Positions 1 through 9,764 of a stretch of 64,000 nt of DNA are shown piece by piece. Source of the DNA: Bacteroidota bacterium (lineage in GTDB: Bacteria > Bacteroidota > Bacteroidia > B-17B0 > Aurantibacillaceae); the NCBI GenBank assembly GCA_025362395.1, contig JANYGK010000037.1:1-64000 (forward strand), read 5' to 3'. Both the position numbers and the translations under genes were made by a program. The notes beneath the pieces are model-generated. The model had not been told where the DNA came from. It made no database searches and saw only the letters and a program-made list of their open reading frames with translations. The number at the start of each line of letters is the position of its first letter. Position 1 is the first letter of the stretch.

Positions 1-977
1 TTGATTCGGTTAAAACCACCGGAACAGCCGCGCCTTATACATCTGTTGTATATGTGAAGCAAAAATTATTTGGAGCGCCTTCTTTATATTCTAATGTGCC
101 TTTGGAGCTTACATTTATGAACTCAGCATGGGCCCGGGAAGTAAAGAATATCAGCATGAGCGGGGCGGCTAATTCTTTTACGGTGCAAACCAATATTAAA
201 CCTGTATATACAGGTATAAATAATGAATCGAAAATAAGTGATGCTGTTACATCCGAATATAAAACTGTAAAAACAAATGCAACCATTGCTTATGCGTTAG
301 GCCATGTTACATTAATAGTATCAAATAAAGGAGCAGATTCTTCTTTTATTCGTGTAGAGCATAATTTTGCAAAACCCGATCCTTTCAAAAACAATGTACA
401 TAACTTCAGGTTAAACACACAGCACTATTGGAAAATAAACGGTGTAATGTCCCCCGGCTTTTCCGGTAAATTAAGGTTAAATTACGATGGTAATAAAACA
501 ACCAACGGCAACAGCTACCTGGATACCTGCTTAACCGCCTATAACGGCGACAGTTTACTGCTGCTTTACCGGAAAAACGCGGCAGATGATTGGCATGAGG
601 CGGGCAGCTACTCAAAATTAATATTCGGTGCAAAAACAGGCCTAATTACTGTAGATACATTTAAATTGGGAGAGTATGTTTTTGCTAACGGAAAAAGTAA
701 TGTGGTTGGTATTGCAGAAATAAAAAAAGAAACGGTATCCTTAAAATTATTCCCCAATCCTGCCACCGATATTATTACGGTTAATGTAGAAAATTATAAA
801 ATTCAAACAAGCTCGGGTTTTACCATCTATGATATTCAGGGCAAATCGGTTATACAGGTCAATAAAATAAGCCGTTATACTGCAATTGACGTTAGTGAAC
901 TGGCAAAAGGAAGTTATATTATAGATCTTACAGAAAATGATAAAAAAGTATTGAGCAGAAAATTTATCGTGAATTAA
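1..977 (+). CDS. Secreted protein with T9SS type A C-terminal sorting domain (5' truncated by window edge)
   Basis: Frame open from base 3 (DSVKTTGTAAPYTSVVYVKQK...) through the ORF at 54; C-terminus LKLFPNPATDIITVNV...IYDIQGK...DVSELAKGSYIIDL...RKFIV is a typical Por secretion tail. Confidence 0.85.
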   Translation, partial: DSVKTTGTAAPYTSVVYVKQKLFGAPSLYSNVPLELTFMNSAWAREVKNISMSGAANSFTVQTNIKPVYTGINNESKISDAVTSEYKTVKTNATIAYALGHVTLIVSNKGADSSFIRVEHNFAKPDPFKNNVHNFRLNTQHYWKINGVMSPGFSGKLRLNYDGNKTTNGNSYLDTCLTAYNGDSLLLLYRKNAADDWHEAGSYSKLIFGAKTGLITVDTFKLGEYVFANGKSNVVGIAEIKKETVSLKLFPNPATDIITVNVENYKIQTSSGFTIYDIQGKSVIQVNKISRYTAIDVSELAKGSYIIDLTENDKKVLSRKFIVN

Positions 978-989
978 TTCAAATTCCTG

Positions 990-2123
990 TTACTCCAAAG
1001 CTTTTATCATTGCATAGGCTTTCAATAAACATTCTTCGTATTCTTCTTCAGGATTACACATAGCAGTAATGGCGCTGCCCACTGTAAAGCTTAAATAATG
1101 TTTTTCTTCATCATAAAAAACGCTTCGTATCAATACGTTTAAATTAAAATCACCGTTTGCTTCAATGTATCCTAAAGAGCCTGAGTAAGGCCCGCGGTTA
1201 TATATTTCGTAATCGTCAATTAATTGCATGGCTCGGTGCTTTGGCGCGCCGGTCATACTGGCCATAGGGAAAGCAGCATCAATTATAGCCTTAAAAAACG
1301 TATTTTCTTTAAGCTCGCAGCTCACAGTGCTCACCATTTGGTGAACCTGACTGTAAGATTCAATCTCACATAATTTTTCGACCGTTACACTGCCTTTTAC
1401 AGCAATCCGTGACAAGTCATTTCTTGCTACATCTACGATCATTACGTTTTCGGTACGCTCTTTTAAATTCGATTTTAGATTTTGTTTAATGATCTCATCT
1501 TCTTGAGGCGTTAAGCCTCTTTTTGCTGTTCCTTTAATAGGTTTGGTAATAACGGTGTTTCCTTTTTTGGATAAAAATAATTCAGGGCTTGAAGAAACAA
1601 TATACCTGTTTTCGAACTTGGCCAATGCAGAATAAGGAGCGTTGCTGATGGCATTTAGTTTTTGGTAAAGGGCAATAGGATCAATGGTTACGTCATGTGC
1701 TTCAAAAGTAATGCAATAGTTTATCTCGTAAATATCACCCAATTGTATATGTTGCTTTAACGCGCTTACTTTACTTATGTATTCTTGTTTGGTAACAGTT
1801 GGTTGTATGGTTATCGGTTGCATGGAAACAGCTGTCTGCAGGCAGGTTAAAACATATTGGTTTGTTTTTTTTTCGGCTTCAATAAATAATTGTTTAGGAA
1901 ATGTAAGCGGATTATTTTCTTTTTCCGGGAAGTTTTCTACATCATTCTTATGATCGTAGTTTATAAAAGCTATGTAATTTTTACCGGGAACAATTGTTTC
2001 TGACGACTCTTTATTGGATAAATAAATGCAATTTTTAAAACCGGCAGAGTGAGCGTTCGAATTAAATAACGCAACGAATTTATAGTCTTTAAAATATGTT
2101 TGTATAAAATTGATGTGTTTCAA
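990..2123 (-). CDS. pabB: Aminodeoxychorismate synthase component I / anthranilate synthase component I family
   Basis: Chorismate-binding motifs IYEINYCITFEA, SSSPELFL, KPIKGTAKRG, ENVMIVDVARNDLSRI, AAFPMASMTGAPKHRAMQLIDDYE, RGPYSGSLGYI. Confidence 0.9.
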   Translation of the reverse strand: MKHINFIQTYFKDYKFVALFNSNAHSAGFKNCIYLSNKESSETIVPGKNYIAFINYDHKNDVENFPEKENNPLTFPKQLFIEAEKKTNQYVLTCLQTAVSMQPITIQPTVTKQEYISKVSALKQHIQLGDIYEINYCITFEAHDVTIDPIALYQKLNAISNAPYSALAKFENRYIVSSSPELFLSKKGNTVITKPIKGTAKRGLTPQEDEIIKQNLKSNLKERTENVMIVDVARNDLSRIAVKGSVTVEKLCEIESYSQVHQMVSTVSCELKENTFFKAIIDAAFPMASMTGAPKHRAMQLIDDYEIYNRGPYSGSLGYIEANGDFNLNVLIRSVFYDEEKHYLSFTVGSAITAMCNPEEEYEECLLKAYAMIKALE

Positions 2124-2307
2124 ATTAGGATAAAACCTTTTTTTAATTGGTTTGCAGGTTTATTAAATCAATAAAACTAAACCGATAAACTATTTTAACT
2201 TTTGGCGAATGTATATAATAAGTGAGTAAAATTTATAGTATAGCTATTCAATAAAAATAATTTAATTTTCTTTTTTCGTAAATTTAATTAAAATTTAATT
2301 TTTTGTC

Positions 2308-3060
2308 ATGAAAAAATTTACATTCACATTTATTATATCTCTTATTATTACGACTCTTACAAAAGCTCAAAATGTTGGGATCAATGGTACGGGAGCAGCT
2401 CCAAATGCAAGTGCAATGCTTGACGTTGCGGCTACAAACAAAGGTGTTTCTTTTCCAAATATTTCTTTAGCTTCCGAAACAGATGCCGCTACAATTGCAT
2501 CCCCTATGACAGGTTTAATGGTTTACAATACTAATACAGCAATGCCATGCGGAGCAGGATTATATTTTAATAATGGCACGGCCGGAGCACCTGTATGGGC
2601 TTGTTTTAGTAAAACTGTAAAGCAATACCATGCTTATGATACAGGTGGCCGAGCAGGCGTTAATTCAACTGCCTTTACATTACAACCGGGATGTACAATT
2701 AACTTAACTATTCCCTCGGGACAGATTGCAGATGTTAAGATTGACGGTGTTCTTGGAGGATTAAATGTGTCTACGACTGCAGGTGCTTACAGTGTATTTG
2801 ATGTCGCCGTTATTTTAGACGGTAGTTTTTTAGCACAGGGAGGGTATAACAGAACGTCAGTTGTAAATCCAAGCGGTACAAATACAAATAGCTTTAATGT
2901 CTGTACTTTTTCTACCTGGGCCACAGGATTGACTGCGGGAGCTCACACAATACAATTATTTGCTTCTCGTTTTGCAGGAACATCTGCGATTAATTTGGGA
3001 GGAAGTTGCGCTACTTCTTCTAATTGCGGAGAAATTCATGCTATTGTTTCATATCGATAA
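2308..3060 (+). CDS. Secreted hypothetical protein
   Basis: N-terminal signal peptide MKKFTFTFIISLIITTLTKAQ; NVGINGTGAAPNASAMLDVAATNKGVSFPNISL is a motif common in Bacteroidota surface proteins. Confidence 0.7.
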   Translation: MKKFTFTFIISLIITTLTKAQNVGINGTGAAPNASAMLDVAATNKGVSFPNISLASETDAATIASPMTGLMVYNTNTAMPCGAGLYFNNGTAGAPVWACFSKTVKQYHAYDTGGRAGVNSTAFTLQPGCTINLTIPSGQIADVKIDGVLGGLNVSTTAGAYSVFDVAVILDGSFLAQGGYNRTSVVNPSGTNTNSFNVCTFSTWATGLTAGAHTIQLFASRFAGTSAINLGGSCATSSNCGEIHAIVSYR

Positions 3061-3068
3061 TATTCAAC

Positions 3069-3377
3069 ATGAAAAAATTATTATCTTTTATTTTTTTTAT
3101 CATAGTTTACTCAAGCACTGCTTTTTCACAAAGCAGTGTATCTGTATCTACGAATAAGAGTAAAAATATTTCAACACAAAGCAGTTTAGAACCTTCTGTT
3201 AGTGCGACCCCCGGCTCTGCCACAAATAAAAACTTAATTATTTCAAATGAGCTTGAAGCTCAGCCTCTTTTAATTTCGAACATTGATACTATTACAGGTA
3301 TTTCGTTAAAAAGGTCTTCTGCATCTAAACCTTTATTAAAAGACGAAAAGAAATACAAGCCGGAAACTAAACAATGA
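3069..3377 (+). CDS. Small secreted hypothetical protein
   Basis: Internal Met of the 3024 ORF gives a clean signal peptide MKKLLSFIFFIIVYSSTAFSQ; stop overlaps the next start (ATGA). Confidence 0.6.
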   Translation: MKKLLSFIFFIIVYSSTAFSQSSVSVSTNKSKNISTQSSLEPSVSATPGSATNKNLIISNELEAQPLLISNIDTITGISLKRSSASKPLLKDEKKYKPETKQ

Positions 3378-4942
3378 AATATTTATTATCTTCATATTTT
3401 ATCCTATTAGCATGTTCCTGTTTTTCTCAGGGATTGATCAATAACGGTGCAAAAATTGTTTTTTCAGGCGCTTCGCAAATTTATATTGACGGAACTACAG
3501 GTCATTACACCAATCAATCGGGCGGCTTAATTACACCGAGCGCTTCTTCTACCATTACCCTTTTAGGAAACTGGGTTAATAATGCGGCTAATGTTGCTTT
3601 TAGTGCAGACGGAGGCGGAGTGGTGTTGGCAGGAGCAGCACAATCTGTAGGCGGTTCGGCCGCAACCGCTTTTTATAATTTAACCCTGACGGGCACAGGT
3701 ATAAAAGCCTTGGCAGTCAATTCAAACACAGTCGGCGGCCAATCTGTTTTTACAGGTGTATTGGCAGTAGGTGCCTCTACGTTAGATCTCAACAGTAATA
3801 CGATTAATATTACAAACAGTGCCGTAGGAGCTATTACCCGTTCAAGCGGTTACATTATCAGTGAAACCAATTCGGGCAGTAACCCAAGTATTATCAGGTG
3901 GTATCACCGAACAGTGGGCGGCTCAAAAGTATACCCGTTCGGTGTAGCAGGTTCTTATATTCCTTTTACGTTTAATATTACAGCACCTATGGCAGGAGCT
4001 TCCGATTATGTTGAGGTGTCAACCCGTACTACCGGTTCCAATAATACGCCATGGGCAAGCGGTGTCACGCACATGTATTCACCAAATGTGCCTTATGCCG
4101 ACGGTACTATTCCGGCAGTGGTTGACAGGTGGTGGCAGGTTAATAACAGCAGTGCGGTTACAGCAAATGCCACTTTCAGCTACAGAGGTTCAGAAAACAC
4201 ATTGAATGCTTTATATTCAAGCGGTTTAATAGGCGCGCAATATTGGGCAAGTGCTTGGCTTCCTAATAATGCAAATCTTGGCAGTGCTGCCGTTGTATCG
4301 GCAGGCGTTGGTGCAGTTACTGCTTCAGGACTTAGTACTTTTGGGCCATGGGTGTTAACAGCATTGCTATCACCATTGCCTATTGAACTCATAAACTTCG
4401 ACGGACAGTGTGTCAATAATAATATTGCTCTAAACTGGTGCACAGCCTCAGAAGCCAATAACGATTATTTTACGGTAGAACAATCTACCGATGGAAGCAA
4501 TTTTACAGGCGTTACTAAAATTTACGGTAACGGCACTACCGATTTAAAGTATTGCTATAATTATACGGCAACTTCTATCAGTGCCGATATTAATTATTTT
4601 CGCTTAAAGCAAACCGACAAGAACGGCCAATCAAAAACGTCGGCTATTATATCGATAGCTTCCTGCGATAAAACCAACGGGCATATTGTAATTGCCAATA
4701 ACGGCGGTAAAGAAGTAGGTGTTATTTTAACGGCAGCAACCGATCAAAAACTGCAATTGTATGTACACAATACATTAGGTCAGATTATTGAAACGAAAGA
4801 CTTGCAAGCCGTTAAAGGGTATAATAACATTAATGTAAATTTAGATAATGCAGCCAATGCGATCTATTATATTTCTGTGTATAATACTGCCGGTGAACAG
4901 CTCATCACTAAAAAAATAGTTGTATCAGATCTTAACCGATAG
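3374..4942 (+). CDS. Secreted protein with T9SS-like C-terminal domain
   Basis: Signal peptide MKYLLSSYFILLACSCFSQG; PLPIELINFDGQCVNNNIALNWCTASEANNDYFTVEQSTDGSNF is typical of T9SS substrates, followed by a sorting-like C-terminus. Confidence 0.75.
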   Translation: MKYLLSSYFILLACSCFSQGLINNGAKIVFSGASQIYIDGTTGHYTNQSGGLITPSASSTITLLGNWVNNAANVAFSADGGGVVLAGAAQSVGGSAATAFYNLTLTGTGIKALAVNSNTVGGQSVFTGVLAVGASTLDLNSNTINITNSAVGAITRSSGYIISETNSGSNPSIIRWYHRTVGGSKVYPFGVAGSYIPFTFNITAPMAGASDYVEVSTRTTGSNNTPWASGVTHMYSPNVPYADGTIPAVVDRWWQVNNSSAVTANATFSYRGSENTLNALYSSGLIGAQYWASAWLPNNANLGSAAVVSAGVGAVTASGLSTFGPWVLTALLSPLPIELINFDGQCVNNNIALNWCTASEANNDYFTVEQSTDGSNFTGVTKIYGNGTTDLKYCYNYTATSISADINYFRLKQTDKNGQSKTSAIISIASCDKTNGHIVIANNGGKEVGVILTAATDQKLQLYVHNTLGQIIETKDLQAVKGYNNINVNLDNAANAIYYISVYNTAGEQLITKKIVVSDLNR

Positions 4943-5945
4943 TTAATTTTTTTATCGTTTCCACCCAATCATCACCACTGTTCAGGCTTTCCACCAATTG
5001 TATTTTGTTGCCGCCGTGCTTATGGAAAATTTCCTGGTACTCGGTACCAATCTCATAAATGGTTTCAAGGCAATCGGCGGTAAATGCCGGTGAAAACACT
5101 AAAATGTTTTTAGAACCTTTTTTGGCGAGGTCTTCCACAACCTTATCACTAAAGGGTTTCAACCATTTATCATCGAGCCGGCTTTGGAAGCTTAATGTGT
5201 ATTTACCTTCCGGGATGTTTAATTTTTCCGCCACGTCTTTGGTAGTTTGGTAACACGCTGCTTTATAACAGTAATAATTGGTGTCGGTTAATTCATCTTC
5301 ACAATTATGGTCGTTGCATAAATACCCGTCGTTATATACTTTATCAACCTGCCTTTCGGGTAAGCCGTGGTAGCTGAAAATAACATGATCGTATTTAGCG
5401 ATATCGTGTTCTTTGCCGCGGTTTACAATACAATTTAAATAATCTTGGTTATCATAGTATTGGCTTATAATTTTTAATTCTGGAATTACCCACCACTTGC
5501 TTACTATTTCCATAAAGCGTTGTAAGGCACTACCGGTGCTACTCGACGCGTATTGCGGAAATAAAGGGAGCACGATTATTTTGTGATAGCCTTCTTTTTT
5601 CATGCGTTCCAACACACTTTCCATACTCGGGCTTTGGTAACGCATAGCCAGTTCTACCTTATAATCAGTACCAACCGCGAGTTGTAGTTTCTTCGCCAGC
5701 TCATTGCTGTTTTTTAATAAAGGAGAACCGGTGGTTTCATCCCAAATTGCTTTGTAAAGCTTAGACGAATTACCGGCTCTGAAAGGCACAATAACACCAT
5801 TAACTAATAACGTACGCGACAGCCAGGGGATATCAATAACACGTTCATCATTTAAAAACTGTGTGAGGTATTTGCGAACGTCCGATTTTGAAGGGCTGTC
5901 GGGTGTTCCTAAATTTAAAAGCAGTATGGCTGTTTTTTGTTTCAT
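4932..5945 (-). CDS. hemH: Ferrochelatase
   Basis: MKQKTAILLLNLGTPDSPSKSDVRKYL, VIFSYHGLPERQ, YTLSFQSRLDDKWLKP, LVFSPAFTADCLETIYEI. Start taken at the internal Met (5945) rather than 5966. Confidence 0.93.
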   Translation of the reverse strand: MKQKTAILLLNLGTPDSPSKSDVRKYLTQFLNDERVIDIPWLSRTLLVNGVIVPFRAGNSSKLYKAIWDETTGSPLLKNSNELAKKLQLAVGTDYKVELAMRYQSPSMESVLERMKKEGYHKIIVLPLFPQYASSSTGSALQRFMEIVSKWWVIPELKIISQYYDNQDYLNCIVNRGKEHDIAKYDHVIFSYHGLPERQVDKVYNDGYLCNDHNCEDELTDTNYYCYKAACYQTTKDVAEKLNIPEGKYTLSFQSRLDDKWLKPFSDKVVEDLAKKGSKNILVFSPAFTADCLETIYEIGTEYQEIFHKHGGNKIQLVESLNSGDDWVETIKKLTIG

Positions 5946-6177
5946 ATATATGTTGATTAACGGCAAAGACGCAAAGTTATTTTTTTAAATAGAGTTCGCA
6001 AAGAAGGAACAAAGATTGTTTAAAATTGTTGCCGGTTATGGATTATATCTTCCGCGCTCTTTTTCTTCTCTCTGCGAGCTTTGCGGTTAAATAATTAAAC
6101 CCTCTATGTTTTCTATGTTCCTATGCGGTTAATTATTTATTTCCTGAATCCCGATTTTTTCACCAATTTTACGCCTC

Positions 6178-7377
6178 ATGAATTTAGATAAAAATAAGGG
6201 AGAGCAGGCGCCAAAACGTATTGCTATTATGGGAAGCACGGGCAGTATAGGTACACAAGCCCTGGATGTAATTCGTGATAACCCGTCGCATTTTGAAGCA
6301 GAGGTATTGGTTGCAAATTCAAATGCCGATTTGTTAATAAAGCAGGCGCTTGAGTTTAAACCTAATGCCGTTGTTATTGGTGATGAAACAAAATACCAAT
6401 ATGTAAAAGATACCTTATTTACGCATAATATAAAAGTATATGCCGGCGCAAAGTCTATTGAACAAATTGTGGAAATGGAAACGGTTGATATGGTTCTTGC
6501 TTCTATAGTAGGCTATGCAGGCCTCGCATCAACTATTAACGCCATTAAATATAAAAAACCGGTAGCACTTGCCAACAAAGAAACATTAGTGGTTGCAGGA
6601 GATATCGTTACTAAGCTTGCTTACGAAAATGCCGTTAATTTATATCCGGTTGATTCTGAGCATTCCGCTATCTTTCAATGTTTGGTGGGAGAGTTTCAAA
6701 ACGAAACGGAAAAAATTTATTTAACCGCAAGCGGCGGACCTTTCAGAGGAAAAGATAAAGCATTTTTATCGACCGTAAAAAAAGAGCAGGCACTTAAACA
6801 TCCTAACTGGGTAATGGGTGCGAAAATTACCATCGACTCTGCAAGCCTTATGAACAAAGGGCTTGAAGTGATTGAAGCAAAATGGCTGTTTAATTTAAAG
6901 CCCGAACAGATAGATGTAATTGTGCATCCGCAAAGTATTGTGCACAGCATTGTTCAGTTTACCGACGGTAGTATGAAAGCGCAAATGGGATTACCTGATA
7001 TGAAATTACCTATTCAATATGCATTTACTTACCCCGACCGCATTAAAAGTAAGTTCCCTCGTTTTGATTTTTTAAGTTATCCGCAGCTTACATTTGAAAA
7101 AGCAGATATGAATGTTTTTAAAAATTTAGGATTGGCATTTGATGCGATGCATAAAGGCGGTAATATGCCCTGTGTATTAAATGCGGCTAATGAAGCAGTA
7201 GTACAGGCTTTTTTAGAAGATAAGATCGGATTTTTGCAGATGAGCGATGTCATTGAATCCTGTTTAGCGAGAATGCCACTTATAAAAACGCCTTCTCTGG
7301 AAGACTATATGCAATGTGATAAGGAAACACGCATCCTCGCTTCCGAATTATTGAAGAAGCAGGTCAAGATAGGGTAA
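6178..7377 (+). CDS. dxr: 1-deoxy-D-xylulose 5-phosphate reductoisomerase
   Basis: IAIMGSTGSIGTQALDVI, ANKETLVVAGD, PVDSEHSAIFQCL, TASGGPFR, HPNWVMGAKITIDSASLMNKGLEVIEAKWLF. Confidence 0.97.
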   Translation: MNLDKNKGEQAPKRIAIMGSTGSIGTQALDVIRDNPSHFEAEVLVANSNADLLIKQALEFKPNAVVIGDETKYQYVKDTLFTHNIKVYAGAKSIEQIVEMETVDMVLASIVGYAGLASTINAIKYKKPVALANKETLVVAGDIVTKLAYENAVNLYPVDSEHSAIFQCLVGEFQNETEKIYLTASGGPFRGKDKAFLSTVKKEQALKHPNWVMGAKITIDSASLMNKGLEVIEAKWLFNLKPEQIDVIVHPQSIVHSIVQFTDGSMKAQMGLPDMKLPIQYAFTYPDRIKSKFPRFDFLSYPQLTFEKADMNVFKNLGLAFDAMHKGGNMPCVLNAANEAVVQAFLEDKIGFLQMSDVIESCLARMPLIKTPSLEDYMQCDKETRILASELLKKQVKIG

Positions 7378-7477
7378 TCAGCCCCAAATTATCTAAAAAC
7401 CGGTAATTTATTGCCGTTACTTTATCATTCTTAGTATATTCGTAGATTAATTAAAAAAAGCATCTTCACAACCATAT

Positions 7478-8842
7478 ATGGGAACTTTTATCCAGATTTC
7501 ACAATTCATTGCCAGTTTAGGATTATTAATATTACTGCATGAATTCGGACATTTTATTGCCGCACGTGCATTTAAAATACGCGTAGACAAATTTTATTTA
7601 TTCTTCGACTTTTTATTTCCCTTACCCGGCGTTTTAAACTTTGCTATTTTTAAAAAGAAAATAGGCGATACAGAATACGGATTAGGTTGGTTCCCGATGG
7701 GCGGTTATGTGCAAATTGCAGGGATGATAGATGAAAGTTTAGATACCGAACAAATGAATAAACCTGCTGAACCATGGGAATTTAGAGCACACCCTGCTTG
7801 GCAGCGTTTAATAGTAATGTTAGGCGGTATTATTGTAAATGTGTTATTGGCATTTATTATTTATGCCATGGTATTGTTTACCTGGGGTGAAGAAAAAATT
7901 CCAATGAGCAGCTTAAAAGACGGTATTGAATGTTCTGATTCCTTAGGAATGGCAGTTGGTTTTAGAACAGGCGACAAAATAGTTTCTGTTGACGGCAAGA
8001 CTTTAAAATATTTAGATGATCTGAGAATAGAAATTTTATTAGGGCACACTGTTCAGATTGATCGTAACGGTGAGAAAGTAGAGATAGTTTTACCGAAAAA
8101 CTTTTTAGATCAGATTGCTACTTCAGAAAAATTCGGTTTCGGCACGCCGCGTGCACCTGCTATCTTCGCTGAATTTATAGACGGCTCTGTTAATAAATCC
8201 GCAGGCTTAAAAAAGGCAGACAGAATAATCGGGATCAATGATTCAATACCTGTTAAGTTTTACGATGAGTTTAAAGAAGACCTGAAGAGTTTTACGGGTA
8301 AAACTATTAATTTAAATATATTAAGAGGAACAGAAAAATTATCAGTTCCCGTACAAGTTACCTCGGAAAATAAGATAGGAGCCGGTTTTGCGAGCAGACC
8401 TGATGATCTTGTTAAACTTGGTATTGTAAGTGTTGAAACTAAAACGTTCGGTTTCTTCGAATCTTTTCCGGCGGGTGTTTCAATGACTTTTGATAAATTG
8501 AATTTTTATGTAAGACAGTTTAAACTTTTATTTTCGCCAAGCACAGGAGCCTACAAGCATTTAAGCGGCTTTAAAGGCATGGCTAAAATGTTTGGTGACG
8601 AATGGAACTGGGAAGAGTTTTGGAACCGTACAGCTTTCTTATCGATTGTATTGGCATTTATGAACTTGCTCCCGATACCTGCATTAGACGGTGGCCACGT
8701 GGTGTTTACGTTATATGAAATGATTACAAGAAGAACGCCGAGTGTAAAAGTATTAACTTATGCGCAGTATGTGGGTATGGCATTTTTACTAGGCTTAATG
8801 CTGTATGCAAACCTTAATGATTTTGTGCATTTTTTCAGATAA
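7478..8842 (+). CDS. rseP: RIP metalloprotease RseP family (site-2 protease)
   Basis: LLHEFGHFIAAR (HExxH) near N-terminus, FPMGGYVQIAG, C-terminal LNLLPIPALDGGHVVF; PDZ-like central region. Confidence 0.93.
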   Translation: MGTFIQISQFIASLGLLILLHEFGHFIAARAFKIRVDKFYLFFDFLFPLPGVLNFAIFKKKIGDTEYGLGWFPMGGYVQIAGMIDESLDTEQMNKPAEPWEFRAHPAWQRLIVMLGGIIVNVLLAFIIYAMVLFTWGEEKIPMSSLKDGIECSDSLGMAVGFRTGDKIVSVDGKTLKYLDDLRIEILLGHTVQIDRNGEKVEIVLPKNFLDQIATSEKFGFGTPRAPAIFAEFIDGSVNKSAGLKKADRIIGINDSIPVKFYDEFKEDLKSFTGKTINLNILRGTEKLSVPVQVTSENKIGAGFASRPDDLVKLGIVSVETKTFGFFESFPAGVSMTFDKLNFYVRQFKLLFSPSTGAYKHLSGFKGMAKMFGDEWNWEEFWNRTAFLSIVLAFMNLLPIPALDGGHVVFTLYEMITRRTPSVKVLTYAQYVGMAFLLGLMLYANLNDFVHFFR

Positions 8843-8872
8843 TTTTTCTTACTTTTTGTATTATAGTAAAAG

Positions 8873-9682
8873 ATGATCGCATTACACTTTAGACATAAAA
8901 TCAATTTCATCTTAGGTGTTATGTGTTGTGTTTTTTGCTTCCATTCAAAAGCACAGGACAAAACAATAGGTCAGGGATCTACTTCTTCAACAAAGGAGCC
9001 TGTAAAAAAACACAAGATCATGCTTATTCCTTTTGAGAACAGGATGTATTTAAGTGAAATTGATTTCCTGATCAATAAAGAATCAAAGTTGGACGCGAAG
9101 CAAATAAAGGCTATTATGCGTGACGGATTAAATGAGCAATTCTATAAAAAATTAAAATCTAAAATGGGCGTGGTCGATCTGTTGGACGATACCGTAAAAA
9201 CCCGGGAAGACCTTGCAAGCATTTACAGGTATTTAAGCTATCAGTACCAAAAAGTGCCTAGCCAAACTAATTACAAAGCGCCCGGTAAAGAAAAAGAAGA
9301 GAAGGCGATAGAAAAAGGACAGTTAAATGTAGAAAGCAATACGGATAGCCGCTTTATGAATGCCAGGCTTAAAAATGCAACGTTGGTTCCTTATTTATAC
9401 AGGAAGTTTAAAACTGATCTGTACTTGTTTATTAATGAGCTTGATATTAAATCGCTTACCGGTTCACCGGCAGATATGAATGCGAATAACTCGTCCCGTA
9501 AAATCATTATGCATTATACCGTTTATACTTACGATGCCAAGGAGATAAACTCGGGTATTGCGGAAACAGACCTTCCTGCAACAGTTAACAGTCCTGCAAA
9601 GATCATTAATGTATATTTTGCTCAATTAGCGGATATCGTTGCTTCACGAATCGATAAAGCCTTGTTACCGGTAAATAATTAG
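8873..9682 (+). CDS. Secreted hypothetical protein
   Basis: Long uninterrupted ORF with N-terminal hydrophobic signal-like segment; no family recognised. Confidence 0.7.
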   Translation: MIALHFRHKINFILGVMCCVFCFHSKAQDKTIGQGSTSSTKEPVKKHKIMLIPFENRMYLSEIDFLINKESKLDAKQIKAIMRDGLNEQFYKKLKSKMGVVDLLDDTVKTREDLASIYRYLSYQYQKVPSQTNYKAPGKEKEEKAIEKGQLNVESNTDSRFMNARLKNATLVPYLYRKFKTDLYLFINELDIKSLTGSPADMNANNSSRKIIMHYTVYTYDAKEINSGIAETDLPATVNSPAKIINVYFAQLADIVASRIDKALLPVNN

Positions 9683-9764
9683 CAAGAGTGCCTTGTTGAT
9701 AAATACCGGTTTTGCTTCTCCCTTATACTACTATTACATTTATTTTTGTTGTAAAATAATTTAA

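Noticed and set aside
406-633. Antisense ORF 406..633 and similar short antisense ORFs across the window (e.g. 4180..4458, 6717..6950, 10130..10351, 42639..42988, 60843..61175, 61214..61510)
   Set aside because: Embedded opposite strong coding genes; no family resemblance or coupling signals.
2308-3060. Phage tail-fibre gene or prophage
   Set aside because: Has a Sec signal peptide and no phage genes nearby; better explained as a secreted surface protein.
9741-9748. TATTTTTG, a Bacteroidota-type -7 element (TAnnTTTG) upstream of the ompA-like gene; a similar match at 33252-33259
   Set aside because: No upstream TTTG/TTG element at the expected ~20-nt spacing; the motif is too common in AT-rich DNA to call a promoter.
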